DNA of 26,432 nucleotides from assembly GCA_041398225.1 (NCBI GenBank), contig JAWKVD010000035.1, positions 1-26,432 of the forward strand, in the 5' to 3' direction. Each line of letters begins with the position of its first letter. Positions within the stretch are counted from its first letter, which is position 1. The position numbers were made by a program, and so were the translations under genes. Shown here piece by piece: positions 1 to 8,731 of this stretch. Origin of the DNA: JAWKVD01 sp041398225 (GTDB taxonomy: Bacteria; Pseudomonadota; Alphaproteobacteria; Caulobacterales; Hyphomonadaceae). The notes under the pieces were generated by a model. It saw only the letters and a program-made list of their open reading frames with translations, searched no databases and had not been told where the DNA came from.

Positions 1-222
1 CCCGCGCCGGATGCCCGCCCCGGCGCGAAACAGCGCGCCACCTACGCAACCAAGACGCTGAACATGCTGTCGTTCGACACCCTGGTGACGTGGCTGGAAG
101 GAGCCGACGGCCTCAGCGATGAGGCGCGGTTCAAATGGTGGGGCCGCATCATTCGCGAATGGCGCAAGGCGACGCGCGAAGCCTTCGAGTTGGACGGGCC
201 CGGCGCTTCGACGCCGGACTAG
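1..222 (+). CDS. C-terminal fragment of an unidentified protein
   Basis: Frame 1 is open from the window edge to a TAG at 220-222, giving 73 residues with no start codon that needs to be used, so the gene begins outside the window. The fragment is soluble-looking, with no membrane segment. It is rich in Trp, Arg and Lys in its middle (WWGRIIREWRKATREAFE), suggesting an amphipathic helix, and ends in a Gly/Pro/Ser tail. Codon usage matches the neighbouring genes. I do not recognise the family and propose no function. It reads in the same direction as the receiver gene, but 334 bp separate them, so they are probably not one operon. Confidence 0.6.
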   Translation, partial: PAPDARPGAKQRATYATKTLNMLSFDTLVTWLEGADGLSDEARFKWWGRIIREWRKATREAFELDGPGASTPD

Positions 223-556
223 GCCGCCGCTCTCCGCCCCGCGCGGTCGTGTCTCAGAAAGCCGTCGAAAACGTCTCTGTGAGGTAGATGTTACCCCGCG
301 TGCCGCAGGGTATTCGCCCGAAGCGTCAGATTTCAAAGGCCTCTTTCAGAGCGCGTTAGCATTGATCCGCTAGCTTCAGCGCTACCCGAATTCCCTTCTT
401 CGGGGGTGGGGTGTCAGAGGGGCATCTATTCGTGACGACTGTTGTCGCCAACAGGTCCGTATCGCCGTGCGCGCACGCGAAAGCCGTTTTCCCGGTTGGG
501 AAAGCGGCTGCAAGCGGTGCGTCTGCGCGACCGGCTTCAACCGGCCGGGGACCGTC
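223..556. other. Intergenic region and leader before the receiver gene
   Basis: This 334-bp stretch has no convincing gene. The frame running in from a GTG at 467 only extends the receiver protein with Arg/Cys-rich, non-conserved residues. It contains a CCCGAA/TTCGGG inverted repeat (385-390 and 399-404, 8-nt loop) and a much stronger hairpin at 482-509, listed separately. The promoter of the receiver/GGDEF-EAL pair should lie here, but I cannot place a convincing -35/-10 pair. Confidence 0.5.
482..509 (+). promoter_or_regulatory. Strong hairpin in the leader of the receiver gene
   Basis: A 12-nt left arm (482-493, AGCCGTTTTCCC) pairs with a 12-nt right arm (498-509, GGGAAAGCGGCT) around a GGTT loop. 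Eleven pairs are Watson-Crick and one is G-U (487/504). No T-run follows, so it does not look like an intrinsic terminator. It ends 47 nt before the chosen ATG, where it could act as an RNA stability element or leader structure. Function is inferred from structure only. Confidence 0.45.
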
Positions 557-1198
557 ATGGCGATGAAGCCCCGTCATTTCCCCCGCGCATCGGTGATGGT
601 CGTGGACGCCGGCTTCGACAGCCGCGCCCCGCTTTGGGCGGCGCTCGAGCGGGCGGGGCATGACTGCCTGAGCGTCGCGGACGGCGTCGATGCGGTCGCC
701 CGGATTTCGTCCGACGCCCCCGACATGGTTCTGCTCGACTGGATGATCCCCGGCCTGCCGGCGCTCGACGTTCTGCGGGCGATACGGGAACGCCATGACG
801 CGAACGAGTTGCCCGTGGTGATGTGCGCGAACGACGACGAGGTCGGCGCGATCGCCCTCGCGATCGAAGCGGGCGCCAACGACTGTTTCCAGAAACCGAT
901 CGATCTGCCGATCGCGATCGCTCGCGTAACGGCGCATCTTGAACGCCGGGCCGCGCTGAGAGCGCTCGCCCAGGTCAATCGCGATCTTGAAACCGCACTC
1001 GCCCAGCGGACGCGCGCCTTGATGGACAGTCAGGATGAGCAACGTCAGGCGCGGCTGTGCGATCGCGGCGCCGACCTCGACGAAATCCTGCGCCTGGCGA
1101 ACTGGCTGAAATCGCCGGTCGCCTCGCATGACCCCGAACTGCTTTCAGCGTGCGCGGACTCTCTGACGTCCCTGGCGCGCAGACTGGCCGTCGCTTGA
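557..1198 (+). CDS. Atypical (degenerate) response-regulator receiver protein
   Basis: A 213-residue protein with one receiver (REC) fold at about residues 11-130, then a helical, coiled-coil-like tail (about 130-213) with no recognisable output domain. The phosphoacceptor position is kept (D61 in LLDWMIPG), as is the switch lysine (K113 in FQKP). However, the usual acidic pair is reduced to D17-A18, and the conserved Thr/Ser after beta-4 is Ala (A91 in VVMCAN). Phosphorylation may therefore be weak or absent. I chose the ATG at 557 because GGGGA lies just upstream and the homologous fold begins soon after; ATG 563 and GTG 467 are alternatives. The GGDEF-EAL gene starts 22 bp downstream, so the two are probably co-transcribed and this protein may be its partner. 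Confidence 0.8.
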   Translation: MAMKPRHFPRASVMVVDAGFDSRAPLWAALERAGHDCLSVADGVDAVARISSDAPDMVLLDWMIPGLPALDVLRAIRERHDANELPVVMCANDDEVGAIALAIEAGANDCFQKPIDLPIAIARVTAHLERRAALRALAQVNRDLETALAQRTRALMDSQDEQRQARLCDRGADLDEILRLANWLKSPVASHDPELLSACADSLTSLARRLAVA

Positions 1199-1220
1199 GC
1201 TTGGCCCGACCCTGGATTGA

Positions 1221-2840
1221 ATGATGACTGACAGACGCCGCCAACAGGGACCACGCACCACGCTGCGAAAGCTGTTCGCCGCATGGATGCGCCTGCCGGT
1301 CGTCTATCGTCTTTCCGCCGTCGCCCTGCTGTGCCAGTTCCTCGCGCTGTCCGCGATCTTCACCATGTCGCCCGGCTGGACGAAGGTTCTGGCGCTGGCC
1401 TGCGTGATGCTCGGCTCGCTCGCCGGCGCCCTGGTGCTCGGCACGCACCGGAGGACCCTGCACCGAACCCGCAAGCTGCAGTCGCAGCAGTCTGTCGCCG
1501 AACGCGCGGCGCGGTGCGATTCTCTCACCGGCCTGCCGAACCGCCTCGCTTTCCGGCAGCATCTGGAGGCGGCCGTATCGGTTCGACCGGCGCAGCCCGT
1601 CGTGGTGATGTTCGCCGATCTCGACCGGTTCAAGGAAGTGAATGACGGTCTCGGTCATGATGCGGGCGACGCCCTGCTGGTTGAGATCGCTCGCCGCTTC
1701 AAGGCCGCGATGGGCGCGGACGACCTGCTGGCGCGCCTCGGCGGCGACGAATTCGCGGCGGTTCTCATCGGCGAGGACGCGGGACGCAGGGTCGAGGAGA
1801 TCGCCGAGGCGGCCCGGCTCGCGGTGGAGGCGCCGGTCACCATCAAGGACACCGTGGTCTCGGTCGGCGTCAGCGTCGGCGTCGCCGGCGGCGACTACGA
1901 GGAAGTGACCTCTGAAGAGCTTCTGCGCCGCGCCGACATCGCAATGTATTCGGCCAAGGCCGACCGCACCTGCGCGTTCCGGCGCTTCACCGCCGACATG
2001 GACGAGGCGGTGATCCTGAAGCGCGCCATGCGGTCCGATCTGGAGACGGCGATCAGCTGCGATCAGCTCCGGCTCGATCTGCAGCCGGTCTTCTGCGCCC
2101 GGTCTGGCCGTGTCGTCAGCGCCGAGGCGCTGATGCGCTGGCGCCACCCCGGCCGTGGAGAGCTTTCGCCCAGCAAGTTCATCGCGCTCGCCGAGGAGAG
2201 CGGGCAGATCATCGAACTGGGGGATTGGGCGCTGGAGCGGGCGCTGGAGAGCATTCGCGAACTCGACGGCGTTCCTGTCGCGGTGAACGTGTCGCCGCAC
2301 CAGTTCCGGGACAGCTCGTTCGCCCGGTCCGTTTCGGATCGCCTGCTGAAAGCCCGCGTGCCGGCCAAACTGCTGCGCATCGAGATCACCGAGGGCGTTC
2401 TCATCACGCACACCGACGCGGCGCGGCGCACGATCCGCCAGTTGCGGGACATTGGCGTGCAGGTCGTGCTCGACGATTTCGGCACCGGCTATTCGAGCCT
2501 GTCCTACCTTCAGAGCTTCGACTTCGACGCCGTGAAAATCGACCGCTCCTTCATTCGCGATCTGGGCGGCAAACACCAATCCACGCAGCTCACCCGCGCA
2601 ATCATCGACATGGGGCACGGGCTCGGGATGGAGGTCGTCGCCGAGGGCGTCGAGAACGCCCGGCAGGCCAGCCTTCTGCAGCTTCTCGGCTGCGACCAGC
2701 TGCAGGGCTTCTATCTTGGCGTTCCCGCCGCGCTGGACGAACTCCGCGAGAACGCGCTCAAGGTCAACGAAAAGCTCGCCGCCTCGCCCGGATCGCCGGG
2801 GATCGTTTCGCTGAGCGCGTCCAAGCGCCTGTCGGCCTAG
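1221..2840 (+). CDS. Membrane-anchored GGDEF-EAL c-di-GMP enzyme
   Basis: A 539-residue protein with two membrane helices (about 28-47 and 55-74) joined by a very short loop, then a short linker, a GGDEF domain (about 95-255) and an EAL domain (about 270-515). The diguanylate cyclase side has LTGLPNR and an intact GGDEF at 174-178, but the inhibitory RxxD site is missing (GADD at that position). The phosphodiesterase side keeps EAL (302-304), NVSPHQF, EITE, DDFGTG (418-423), KIDRSF, AEGVE and QGF, so it should hydrolyse c-di-GMP. GGDEF may be active or act as a GTP-sensing regulatory domain. There is no periplasmic sensor domain, so input probably comes from a partner such as the receiver protein just upstream. 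The start is one of two adjacent ATGs at 1221 and 1224. Confidence 0.93.
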   Translation: MMTDRRRQQGPRTTLRKLFAAWMRLPVVYRLSAVALLCQFLALSAIFTMSPGWTKVLALACVMLGSLAGALVLGTHRRTLHRTRKLQSQQSVAERAARCDSLTGLPNRLAFRQHLEAAVSVRPAQPVVVMFADLDRFKEVNDGLGHDAGDALLVEIARRFKAAMGADDLLARLGGDEFAAVLIGEDAGRRVEEIAEAARLAVEAPVTIKDTVVSVGVSVGVAGGDYEEVTSEELLRRADIAMYSAKADRTCAFRRFTADMDEAVILKRAMRSDLETAISCDQLRLDLQPVFCARSGRVVSAEALMRWRHPGRGELSPSKFIALAEESGQIIELGDWALERALESIRELDGVPVAVNVSPHQFRDSSFARSVSDRLLKARVPAKLLRIEITEGVLITHTDAARRTIRQLRDIGVQVVLDDFGTGYSSLSYLQSFDFDAVKIDRSFIRDLGGKHQSTQLTRAIIDMGHGLGMEVVAEGVENARQASLLQLLGCDQLQGFYLGVPAALDELRENALKVNEKLAASPGSPGIVSLSASKRLSA

Positions 2841-2856
2841 CCGCCGGTCTGGCGGT

Positions 2857-5800
2857 CTACCAGAATGCGATGCGCAGCGTGATCGAACCGTAGTGCGTCA
2901 TCGCGCCGTCCGACACTTCCGCATCGTAGCCGATCTTCAGGTTCACGTAGTCGCTTTCCACCTTGAGCCCGAGACCGCCGACGACGGCGTCTTCGATCGT
3001 CTGACCCGGGTCGAGATAGAAGGGCGTTGAGCCCGGCGCGCCCGTGAAGGTGTACGCCGCGCCCGGCGCGTCGACGCTGAGAATGCTGCGATAGCCGACG
3101 GAGGCTTCCGGACGGAAGCGGAAGTTCGAACCGGCGTTGAAGTTCGCCGTGAAGGTCGCGCCCGCCGAAGCCGACGACAGCGAGCTTTCCGCATCGCTGG
3201 CGATCAGGCCGAGGCCGGTCGAACCCGTGCTGGTCTCGGTGTAGCCGTCCTGGTTGAGCCTCATATAGTCGACCGAGGCGTAAGGTTGGACATCGACGAC
3301 GCCGGCTTTCATCAGATAGGTGGCGCGCGCGCCGGCGTGCAGCGTGTTGGCGTTCCAGTCGGCGCGAAGCTCGTCCGTGAGCGCGCCGATGACCGTGTCG
3401 CGGTTCGAGGTGACGTCGACAAAGCCGTAGGAGGCGATGCCGGTCAGCGCGAAGTCGCCCGACTTCCAGCCGCCATAGGCGCCGACGGACTTCTGCGTGA
3501 CGTTCAGGGGCGCGCGCGTGCGGCCATGTTCCTCGATCTCGAGCGATTCGAGCGACAGGAACGCGCCCAGAACGCTGTTGCGGCTGGCGATCAGGTCGAT
3601 GCCGGAGGACACGCCGAAGCCGCCGCCCGACACTTTGAGGCCGGCCTCGTTGGCGTCCGCCTCGTGGTAGACGCCGAACTCCTCGACCCAGGCGCCGCCG
3701 GGCGAGTCCGGCTTGTCGGTGACGAGGTCGAGACGCCGCGCGGTCGCGCCGAAGGCCGCCGTCGAGTCGCTCGACAGGATGCGCAGCATGGTGACGTCGG
3801 AGCCGGGGAGAATGTCGCTGATGCTGCGCAGGAAGGTGTTCTGGTCGCCGATCGTGGTGATCGCCGCGCCGACGGTGGCGTCTTCCGCGAGCAGGGCGAG
3901 CACGCCGTCATAGGCGCCGGCCTGGCGGGTGCTGAGACCCAGCTCGTCGGCCGACTTCACGCGCAGTTCGAGGTCGAGCGCGTTGCCGCCGTTCGCCTCA
4001 AGCAGCGACATGTTGTAGATGAAGGGCGAGTCCGCGCTCAGCAGCGAGTTCGCATCCCCGCCGAGGCTCAGCGAGCCGGCGTTGATAACGCGCAGCGTGA
4101 AGGGCTCGATCACGAAATCTCCGAAGATCGGCTTGAACACCGTGCCGCCGCCGAAGCTGGCCGCGCCGGAGACCTCGAACACAGGCGTGTTGGCGTCCAC
4201 CCGGGCGTTGCTGACCGGAATGCCGATCTGCGAGCCGTTCGTCACCGCCATGCTGGAGAGCTGAAGCGTGCCGGCGCCGGTGTTGTTGAAGGTCGATCCG
4301 TCGACGGTCAACGTGCCGCTCCCGCCCGCGTCCTGATTGATGTCGCCGTTGAAGGTCGATCCGTTGAGGAAGCTCAGCGTTGCGTTGGACGCGCCAAGCG
4401 AGAGATCGCCGGTCCACGTGCCGCTGTCGACATTCACCGAACTCGTCGCGCCGCCAAAGTCGACGTCGCCGGTCAGCGAAGCGCTGGAGAGCTGGAAGGC
4501 GTCGGCGCCCGTGCCGAACGAGATGTCGCCCAGCATCAGGCCGGAATTGATGTTGAACTGGTCGTTACCCGAACCGAACAGCACGTCGCCATAGATCTGC
4601 GCGGAGTCGCTCGAGTCGTATTGGGTGACGGCCACGCCCGTGGTGTTGGCGGTGAAGTCGAGCGCGATGACCTGGCCGAGCCCGCTTGTGATGTCGTCGT
4701 CTTCGTTGTCGTCCTGGTGGCCCGCGCCGATATAGGCCGAGTTGGTGAACGTGGTCACCGTGCCGGAGGCGTCGCGGAAGGCGATCGCGTCGCCGTCATA
4801 TCCGCGCGTCACCGAGACGATGGCGCCGGAGTTCGAAACGGCCGAGACGTTCGCCCCGGACTCGATCAGGACGCCGTAGGAGTCGTCGTCCGTTTCCGTG
4901 TAGACCGTCGAGCTGATCGTGCCGGTGTTCACGAGGCGCGGCGTGATCGCGCCAGACCCGATGCTGACCGCGGCGGAATCGGCTTCGTAGGCGCGCGACG
5001 TGATCGCGCCGCTATTGAAGACGCCGCCCTCGATCGTCGTGGTGTGCGTGCCGTCGGCCGAACCGGCGATGCGCAGGCCGGTCGCGTCGAAGCCGCCGAT
5101 GACGTTGCCTTCGGCGTCGACCTTCACGTTGAGGCCGTTGGCGGAGATCGTGCCGCGGTTGATGAAGCCGTAGTCGTAGTTGAACGTGGCGATGACTTCG
5201 TCGGTGTCGTCGTCTTCGTCGTCGTCCAGCGTGTCGCGAACGCTTTCGCGCACCAGACCGACATTGATGTCGGACCCGGCGGCGCCGTCCGCCGCCTGAA
5301 TCAATACGGCCGGCGCGCTGCCGAACACGTTGATCTGGCCGGTGCCGCGGTTCTCGTTGAAGTCCTGGATGACGTCCTTGACGTCGTCGGTCGGGTCTGC
5401 CTCGCCAGCCGCCGCGCCATTGATCAGGAAGCCGTAGCCGAGATTGCCCGACACCTGCACGCCGGGGCCGCCTTCCAGCAGGTCGTCCGGATCGCGCCGG
5501 TCCGCGATCGGCGTGGAAGTTTCCGAGAGCGTGTCCGGGTCCGCATAGTTGCTGACGCCGGTGGACGTGAAGCCGGTGGCGACGATCGAGCCGTCGATCG
5601 CGAACTCGCCGCCGACGTCGCCGGCGACGTTCACGCCGACCGAATTCTCGCCCGTCGCGGTGATCGATCCGCCGACGATGACGTCGCCCGTCACGTTCTC
5701 GCGGACATCGAGCGCGACGCCGTCGCCGCCCGTCAGGCTGATCGCGCCGCGCTGGCGCAGGTCGCCGTCGAGAACCGAGCGCAGGCTGACGCCGAACGAG

Positions 5801-6291
5801 TCGTTGCCTTCGACCACGATCGATCCGCCCGTCAGATTGATCGATCCGGTCATCGTCCCGCCCTCGGTGAGCAGGATGCCGGCGCGGCCCGACCCTTCGG
5901 CGAGCGGACCGTCCAGGTCGTCGTCATCGTCCTGGTCGGTGCGGGTGTAGTCCTCGATGATCGAGATCGTGCCGCTGTTGGTGAAATCTGTGGTGTAGCC
6001 CGGCTGGATCAGGACGCCGGTGGCGTTGTTCGAATTGTTGATCTGGATCGAGCCGGCGTTGTTGACGTCATTGTCGCTGTCGACGGTGACCGCGACGCCG
6101 CCGTCGCCGTCAGGGAGGATCACCGACCCGTCGGCGGTGATCGTTATGTCGGCTGGCGCGCCGCTGTTCGCGGTGGACGTCGAGATCGGCGTCGTGGTGT
6201 CGGTCGAGATCGTCACTTCCTGGGCGAGGGCCGGAAGCGAGATGAGGAAAGGCGCGGCGGCTCCGAGAAGGAGGCGGGTCTTTATGGACAT
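2857..6291 (-). CDS. Type V autotransporter with beta-helix-like passenger
   Basis: A 1144-residue secreted protein. Residues 1-23 are a signal peptide ending in LPALA, with cleavage before QE. The passenger (about 25-860) is rich in Asn, Gly, Ser and Thr and repeats a loose pattern of N-x-G-x-I then G-V, typical of a beta-helix in autotransporter adhesins. The last 260 or so residues form the outer-membrane beta-barrel, with alternating hydrophobic strands and a C-terminal aromatic (ending RIAFW), the usual recognition signal for BAM. Several Asp-rich stretches interrupt the passenger (coded near 4690-4720, 4877-4900, 5197-5228 and 5908-5940). The ATG at 6291 is preceded by GGAG on the minus strand. 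The gene stands alone, convergent with the GGDEF-EAL gene 16 bp away. A surface adhesin or biofilm role is likely by family but not shown here. Confidence 0.9.
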   Translation of the reverse strand: MSIKTRLLLGAAAPFLISLPALAQEVTISTDTTTPISTSTANSGAPADITITADGSVILPDGDGGVAVTVDSDNDVNNAGSIQINNSNNATGVLIQPGYTTDFTNSGTISIIEDYTRTDQDDDDDLDGPLAEGSGRAGILLTEGGTMTGSINLTGGSIVVEGNDSFGVSLRSVLDGDLRQRGAISLTGGDGVALDVRENVTGDVIVGGSITATGENSVGVNVAGDVGGEFAIDGSIVATGFTSTGVSNYADPDTLSETSTPIADRRDPDDLLEGGPGVQVSGNLGYGFLINGAAAGEADPTDDVKDVIQDFNENRGTGQINVFGSAPAVLIQAADGAAGSDINVGLVRESVRDTLDDDEDDDTDEVIATFNYDYGFINRGTISANGLNVKVDAEGNVIGGFDATGLRIAGSADGTHTTTIEGGVFNSGAITSRAYEADSAAVSIGSGAITPRLVNTGTISSTVYTETDDDSYGVLIESGANVSAVSNSGAIVSVTRGYDGDAIAFRDASGTVTTFTNSAYIGAGHQDDNEDDDITSGLGQVIALDFTANTTGVAVTQYDSSDSAQIYGDVLFGSGNDQFNINSGLMLGDISFGTGADAFQLSSASLTGDVDFGGATSSVNVDSGTWTGDLSLGASNATLSFLNGSTFNGDINQDAGGSGTLTVDGSTFNNTGAGTLQLSSMAVTNGSQIGIPVSNARVDANTPVFEVSGAASFGGGTVFKPIFGDFVIEPFTLRVINAGSLSLGGDANSLLSADSPFIYNMSLLEANGGNALDLELRVKSADELGLSTRQAGAYDGVLALLAEDATVGAAITTIGDQNTFLRSISDILPGSDVTMLRILSSDSTAAFGATARRLDLVTDKPDSPGGAWVEEFGVYHEADANEAGLKVSGGGFGVSSGIDLIASRNSVLGAFLSLESLEIEEHGRTRAPLNVTQKSVGAYGGWKSGDFALTGIASYGFVDVTSNRDTVIGALTDELRADWNANTLHAGARATYLMKAGVVDVQPYASVDYMRLNQDGYTETSTGSTGLGLIASDAESSLSSASAGATFTANFNAGSNFRFRPEASVGYRSILSVDAPGAAYTFTGAPGSTPFYLDPGQTIEDAVVGGLGLKVESDYVNLKIGYDAEVSDGAMTHYGSITLRIAFW

Positions 6292-6508
6292 GGGGACAGT
6301 TGCTCCAGAACCGAACTATTCTTGCGCCGCCGACCCATGTCCGCTGTTCCCCCGCGTACGTCCGGATTGGCGCTTGCAGGCGATTTAGCCTGACGGACGC
6401 CTCGCGGCTACCCCCGGGCTGCGGACGACCCGACTGAAAGATTACGGGGATTTCCGATCGGTCGCCTTTTTCGCCGCTTGCGGCGCGTGTGCGGCGCCGT
6501 ATTCGCGT
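6292..6508. other. Intergenic region upstream of the autotransporter
   Basis: This 217-bp gap lies between the end of the S9 peptidase and the start of the autotransporter, both on the minus strand, so it should hold the autotransporter promoter. A GCCGC-AA-GCGGC hairpin sits near 6473-6486. The homopolymer run beside it is on the wrong side (A-run after the stem on the minus strand) for a Rho-independent terminator of the S9 gene. No gene is visible. Confidence 0.4.
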
Positions 6509-8650
6509 TCATCGCCTATCGGGAGAGAGGTCGAGTTCCGGAGCGAGCCCCGCTGCTGCAAGCGCGAACGCGTATTCAAGCGCCGTCTCCTTCAGGCTTG
6601 CGAACCGGCCGGTCACGCCGCCATGTCCCGCCTCCATGTTGATGCGCAGGAAATAGGGTCCGGCCTCCGGCGCTTCGTGGCGCAGCTTCGCCGCCCATTT
6701 CGCCGGCTCCCAATAGGTGACGCGCGGATCGGTCAGGCCGCCGGTGATCAGCATGGGCGGGTAGGGGCGGGCGGTCGTTTGATCGTAGGGCGAATAGCCT
6801 TCGAGCCGCAGATAGGCGTCCAGGTCGCGGATAGGGTCTCCCCATTCCGGCCACTCCGGAGGGGTCAGGGGCAGGCTCTCGTCCGACATCGTGTTGAGCA
6901 CGTCGACGAAGGGAACCGCCGCGATCACCCCGCCAAACAGGTCGGGCGCCAGATTGACCGCCGCGCCGACCAGCATGCCGCCCGCCGATCCGCCCATGAT
7001 GACGATGCGCCGTTCACGCGTATAGCCCAGCTCGACGAGCTTGCGCCCGGCGGCCACGAAGTCCGTGAACGTGTTCATCTTGGCTTCGAGCTTGCCGGAC
7101 AGATACCAGCCATAGCCTTTGGCCATCGAGCCGCGCACGTCGGCGGTGGCGTAGATGAACCCGCGATCGACCAAGCTTAGCCGCGCCGTGCGGAAGTCCG
7201 CCGGGATCGTGATTCCGTACGAGCCGTAGCCGTACAGAAGAACGGGCGCCGATCCGTCCAGCGGCGTTTCCTTGCGCCGGATCAGCGTCACCGGAACCAG
7301 TTCGCCGTCGGGCGCCGGCGCATCGATGCGCTCGACCACATAATCGTCCGGATTGTGGCCCGAAGGCACTTCCTGCTGCTTGCGAAGAACGCGCGTGCGC
7401 GTCTCCATGTCGTAGTCGAACACCTGCGCGGGCGTTGACGGAGATGAGAATTCGAACCGCAGCGTCGTCGTGTCCCACAGAAAGCCGCCGGACATGCCAA
7501 GCCCATAGGCGTCGCCTTCGAAGGCGATGACGTGTTCCGATCCGCTGGCGCGTTCGCGCACCACGATGCGCGGCAGGCCGTTCGAACGCTCCAGCCGCAC
7601 GAGGTGGTCGCGATAGGCTTCAAAGCCGAGGATCAGCACGCCCGGCGTGTCGGCGACTTCTTCGCGCCAGTTGGTCCGCTCCGGCGCGTCGATGGGAGCC
7701 GAGTGCAGCGCGAAGTCCACCGCGCCGTCGACATTGGAGCGGAACCAGAAACGGTCGTCGAAATGGACGACGGAATAATCGACATTGGTCTCCCGCGCGG
7801 CGATCAATCGCGGCTCCGGGTCGGTCGCATCCGTCGGGAAATACCGCCATTCGCTGGTGGCGTGATCGTTGGCGGTGATGAAGATGTAGGCGCGCGACTG
7901 GCTGGCGTGGACGCCCACGAAGAAGCCCGGGTCGGTCTCGCGATACACCAGATGGTCTTCGCCGAAGCCCAGCGCCCGCCGATAGACCGCGACGGGGCGG
8001 GCGTTCTCGTCCCGCGCCACCCAGAACAGCGAATGCGCATCCGCGCCCCAGGTGAAGTCGCCATAGGTGTCGGGGATCGTTTCCTCGATCAGCGCGCCGG
8101 TCTCGGTGTCGAGGATTTTCAGCGTGTAGAATTCCGAACCCTTGTCGTCGAGCGCGAACGCGACAAAGCGGTGGTCGGGCGAATGGGCGACCTTGCGCAG
8201 GTCGAAATACTCGCTGCCCCTGGCCATCTCGTCGCCGTCCAGAAGAAGCGTTTCGTGCGACGCGTCGTCGTTGAAGGCGTGTTCGAAAGGACGCCGGCAA
8301 TAGAGCGGATATTCGCCGCCGTCGCGGAAGCGGCGGTAATAGGCCCAGGGGCCGTCGATCATCGGAACCGAAGCGTCGTTCTCCTTGATGCGCCCGCGCA
8401 TCTCCTGGAACAGCGCTTCCTGCAACGGCGCCAGAGGCTCTTCCAGCCTGGCCTGCGTCCAGGCGTTCTCCGCCTCGAGATAGGCGCGGATGTCCGAACG
8501 CAGGCGTTGCGGATCTCGCATCACTTCGCGCCAGTTGTCGTCCTTCATCCACGCATAGGGGTCGTGCCGCGTTCGGCCGTGCTGCTCGATCAGGGCGTGC
8601 TCGTCGCGCCGGGCGACAGGCGGGGAGGTCGGTGAAGCGGTGTCGGACAC
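6509..8650 (-). CDS. ptrB: S9 family serine peptidase, oligopeptidase B-like
   Basis: About 713 residues from a GTG at 8650, close to the usual oligopeptidase B length of about 690. An N-terminal seven-blade beta-propeller precedes a C-terminal alpha/beta-hydrolase domain. The catalytic triad is visible: Ser in GGSAGG (codon 6986-6988), Asp in GGLTDPRV (6728-6730) and His in EAGHGG (6623-6625). The propeller gates access so that only peptides are cut. Family members cleave after Arg or Lys, but the segment after YATADVRG reads SMAKGYGWYLSGK, without the acidic residues I recall at these positions in enterobacterial enzymes, so specificity may differ. The frame stays open upstream to a TTG at 8758, but that extension is Pro/Arg-rich, unlike the family, and crosses an inverted repeat. 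The exact start is uncertain. There is no clear signal peptide. MsrB lies upstream on the same strand. Confidence 0.9.
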   Translation of the reverse strand: MSDTASPTSPPVARRDEHALIEQHGRTRHDPYAWMKDDNWREVMRDPQRLRSDIRAYLEAENAWTQARLEEPLAPLQEALFQEMRGRIKENDASVPMIDGPWAYYRRFRDGGEYPLYCRRPFEHAFNDDASHETLLLDGDEMARGSEYFDLRKVAHSPDHRFVAFALDDKGSEFYTLKILDTETGALIEETIPDTYGDFTWGADAHSLFWVARDENARPVAVYRRALGFGEDHLVYRETDPGFFVGVHASQSRAYIFITANDHATSEWRYFPTDATDPEPRLIAARETNVDYSVVHFDDRFWFRSNVDGAVDFALHSAPIDAPERTNWREEVADTPGVLILGFEAYRDHLVRLERSNGLPRIVVRERASGSEHVIAFEGDAYGLGMSGGFLWDTTTLRFEFSSPSTPAQVFDYDMETRTRVLRKQQEVPSGHNPDDYVVERIDAPAPDGELVPVTLIRRKETPLDGSAPVLLYGYGSYGITIPADFRTARLSLVDRGFIYATADVRGSMAKGYGWYLSGKLEAKMNTFTDFVAAGRKLVELGYTRERRIVIMGGSAGGMLVGAAVNLAPDLFGGVIAAVPFVDVLNTMSDESLPLTPPEWPEWGDPIRDLDAYLRLEGYSPYDQTTARPYPPMLITGGLTDPRVTYWEPAKWAAKLRHEAPEAGPYFLRINMEAGHGGVTGRFASLKETALEYAFALAAAGLAPELDLSPDRR

Positions 8651-8731
8651 GGGTGTGGGGGTGCTCTTGGCTGGCTGGTGAAGAAGCGCGGACGGGGAAA
8701 CCCGCCGCCCGCTTCTGCGAATCGCGTCTAT

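Noticed and set aside
356..1129. A 257-codon minus-strand frame opposite the receiver gene
   Set aside because: Shadow frame with Arg/His/Ala-rich composition; the plus strand encodes a recognisable receiver fold.
975..2618. A 547-codon minus-strand frame opposite the GGDEF-EAL gene
   Set aside because: Composition is Arg/Gln/His/Gly-rich with no family motif, while the plus-strand gene has every GGDEF and EAL motif.
3286..6393. A 1035-codon open frame on the plus strand opposite the autotransporter
   Set aside because: It is an antisense shadow: Arg/Asp/Val/Ala-rich low-complexity protein with no domain, produced by GC-rich codon bias. The minus-strand product has a signal peptide, repeats and a barrel.
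6466..6490. Possible Rho-independent terminator after the S9 peptidase
   Set aside because: The stem GCCGC/GCGGC is present, but the homopolymer run is on the wrong side for either strand.
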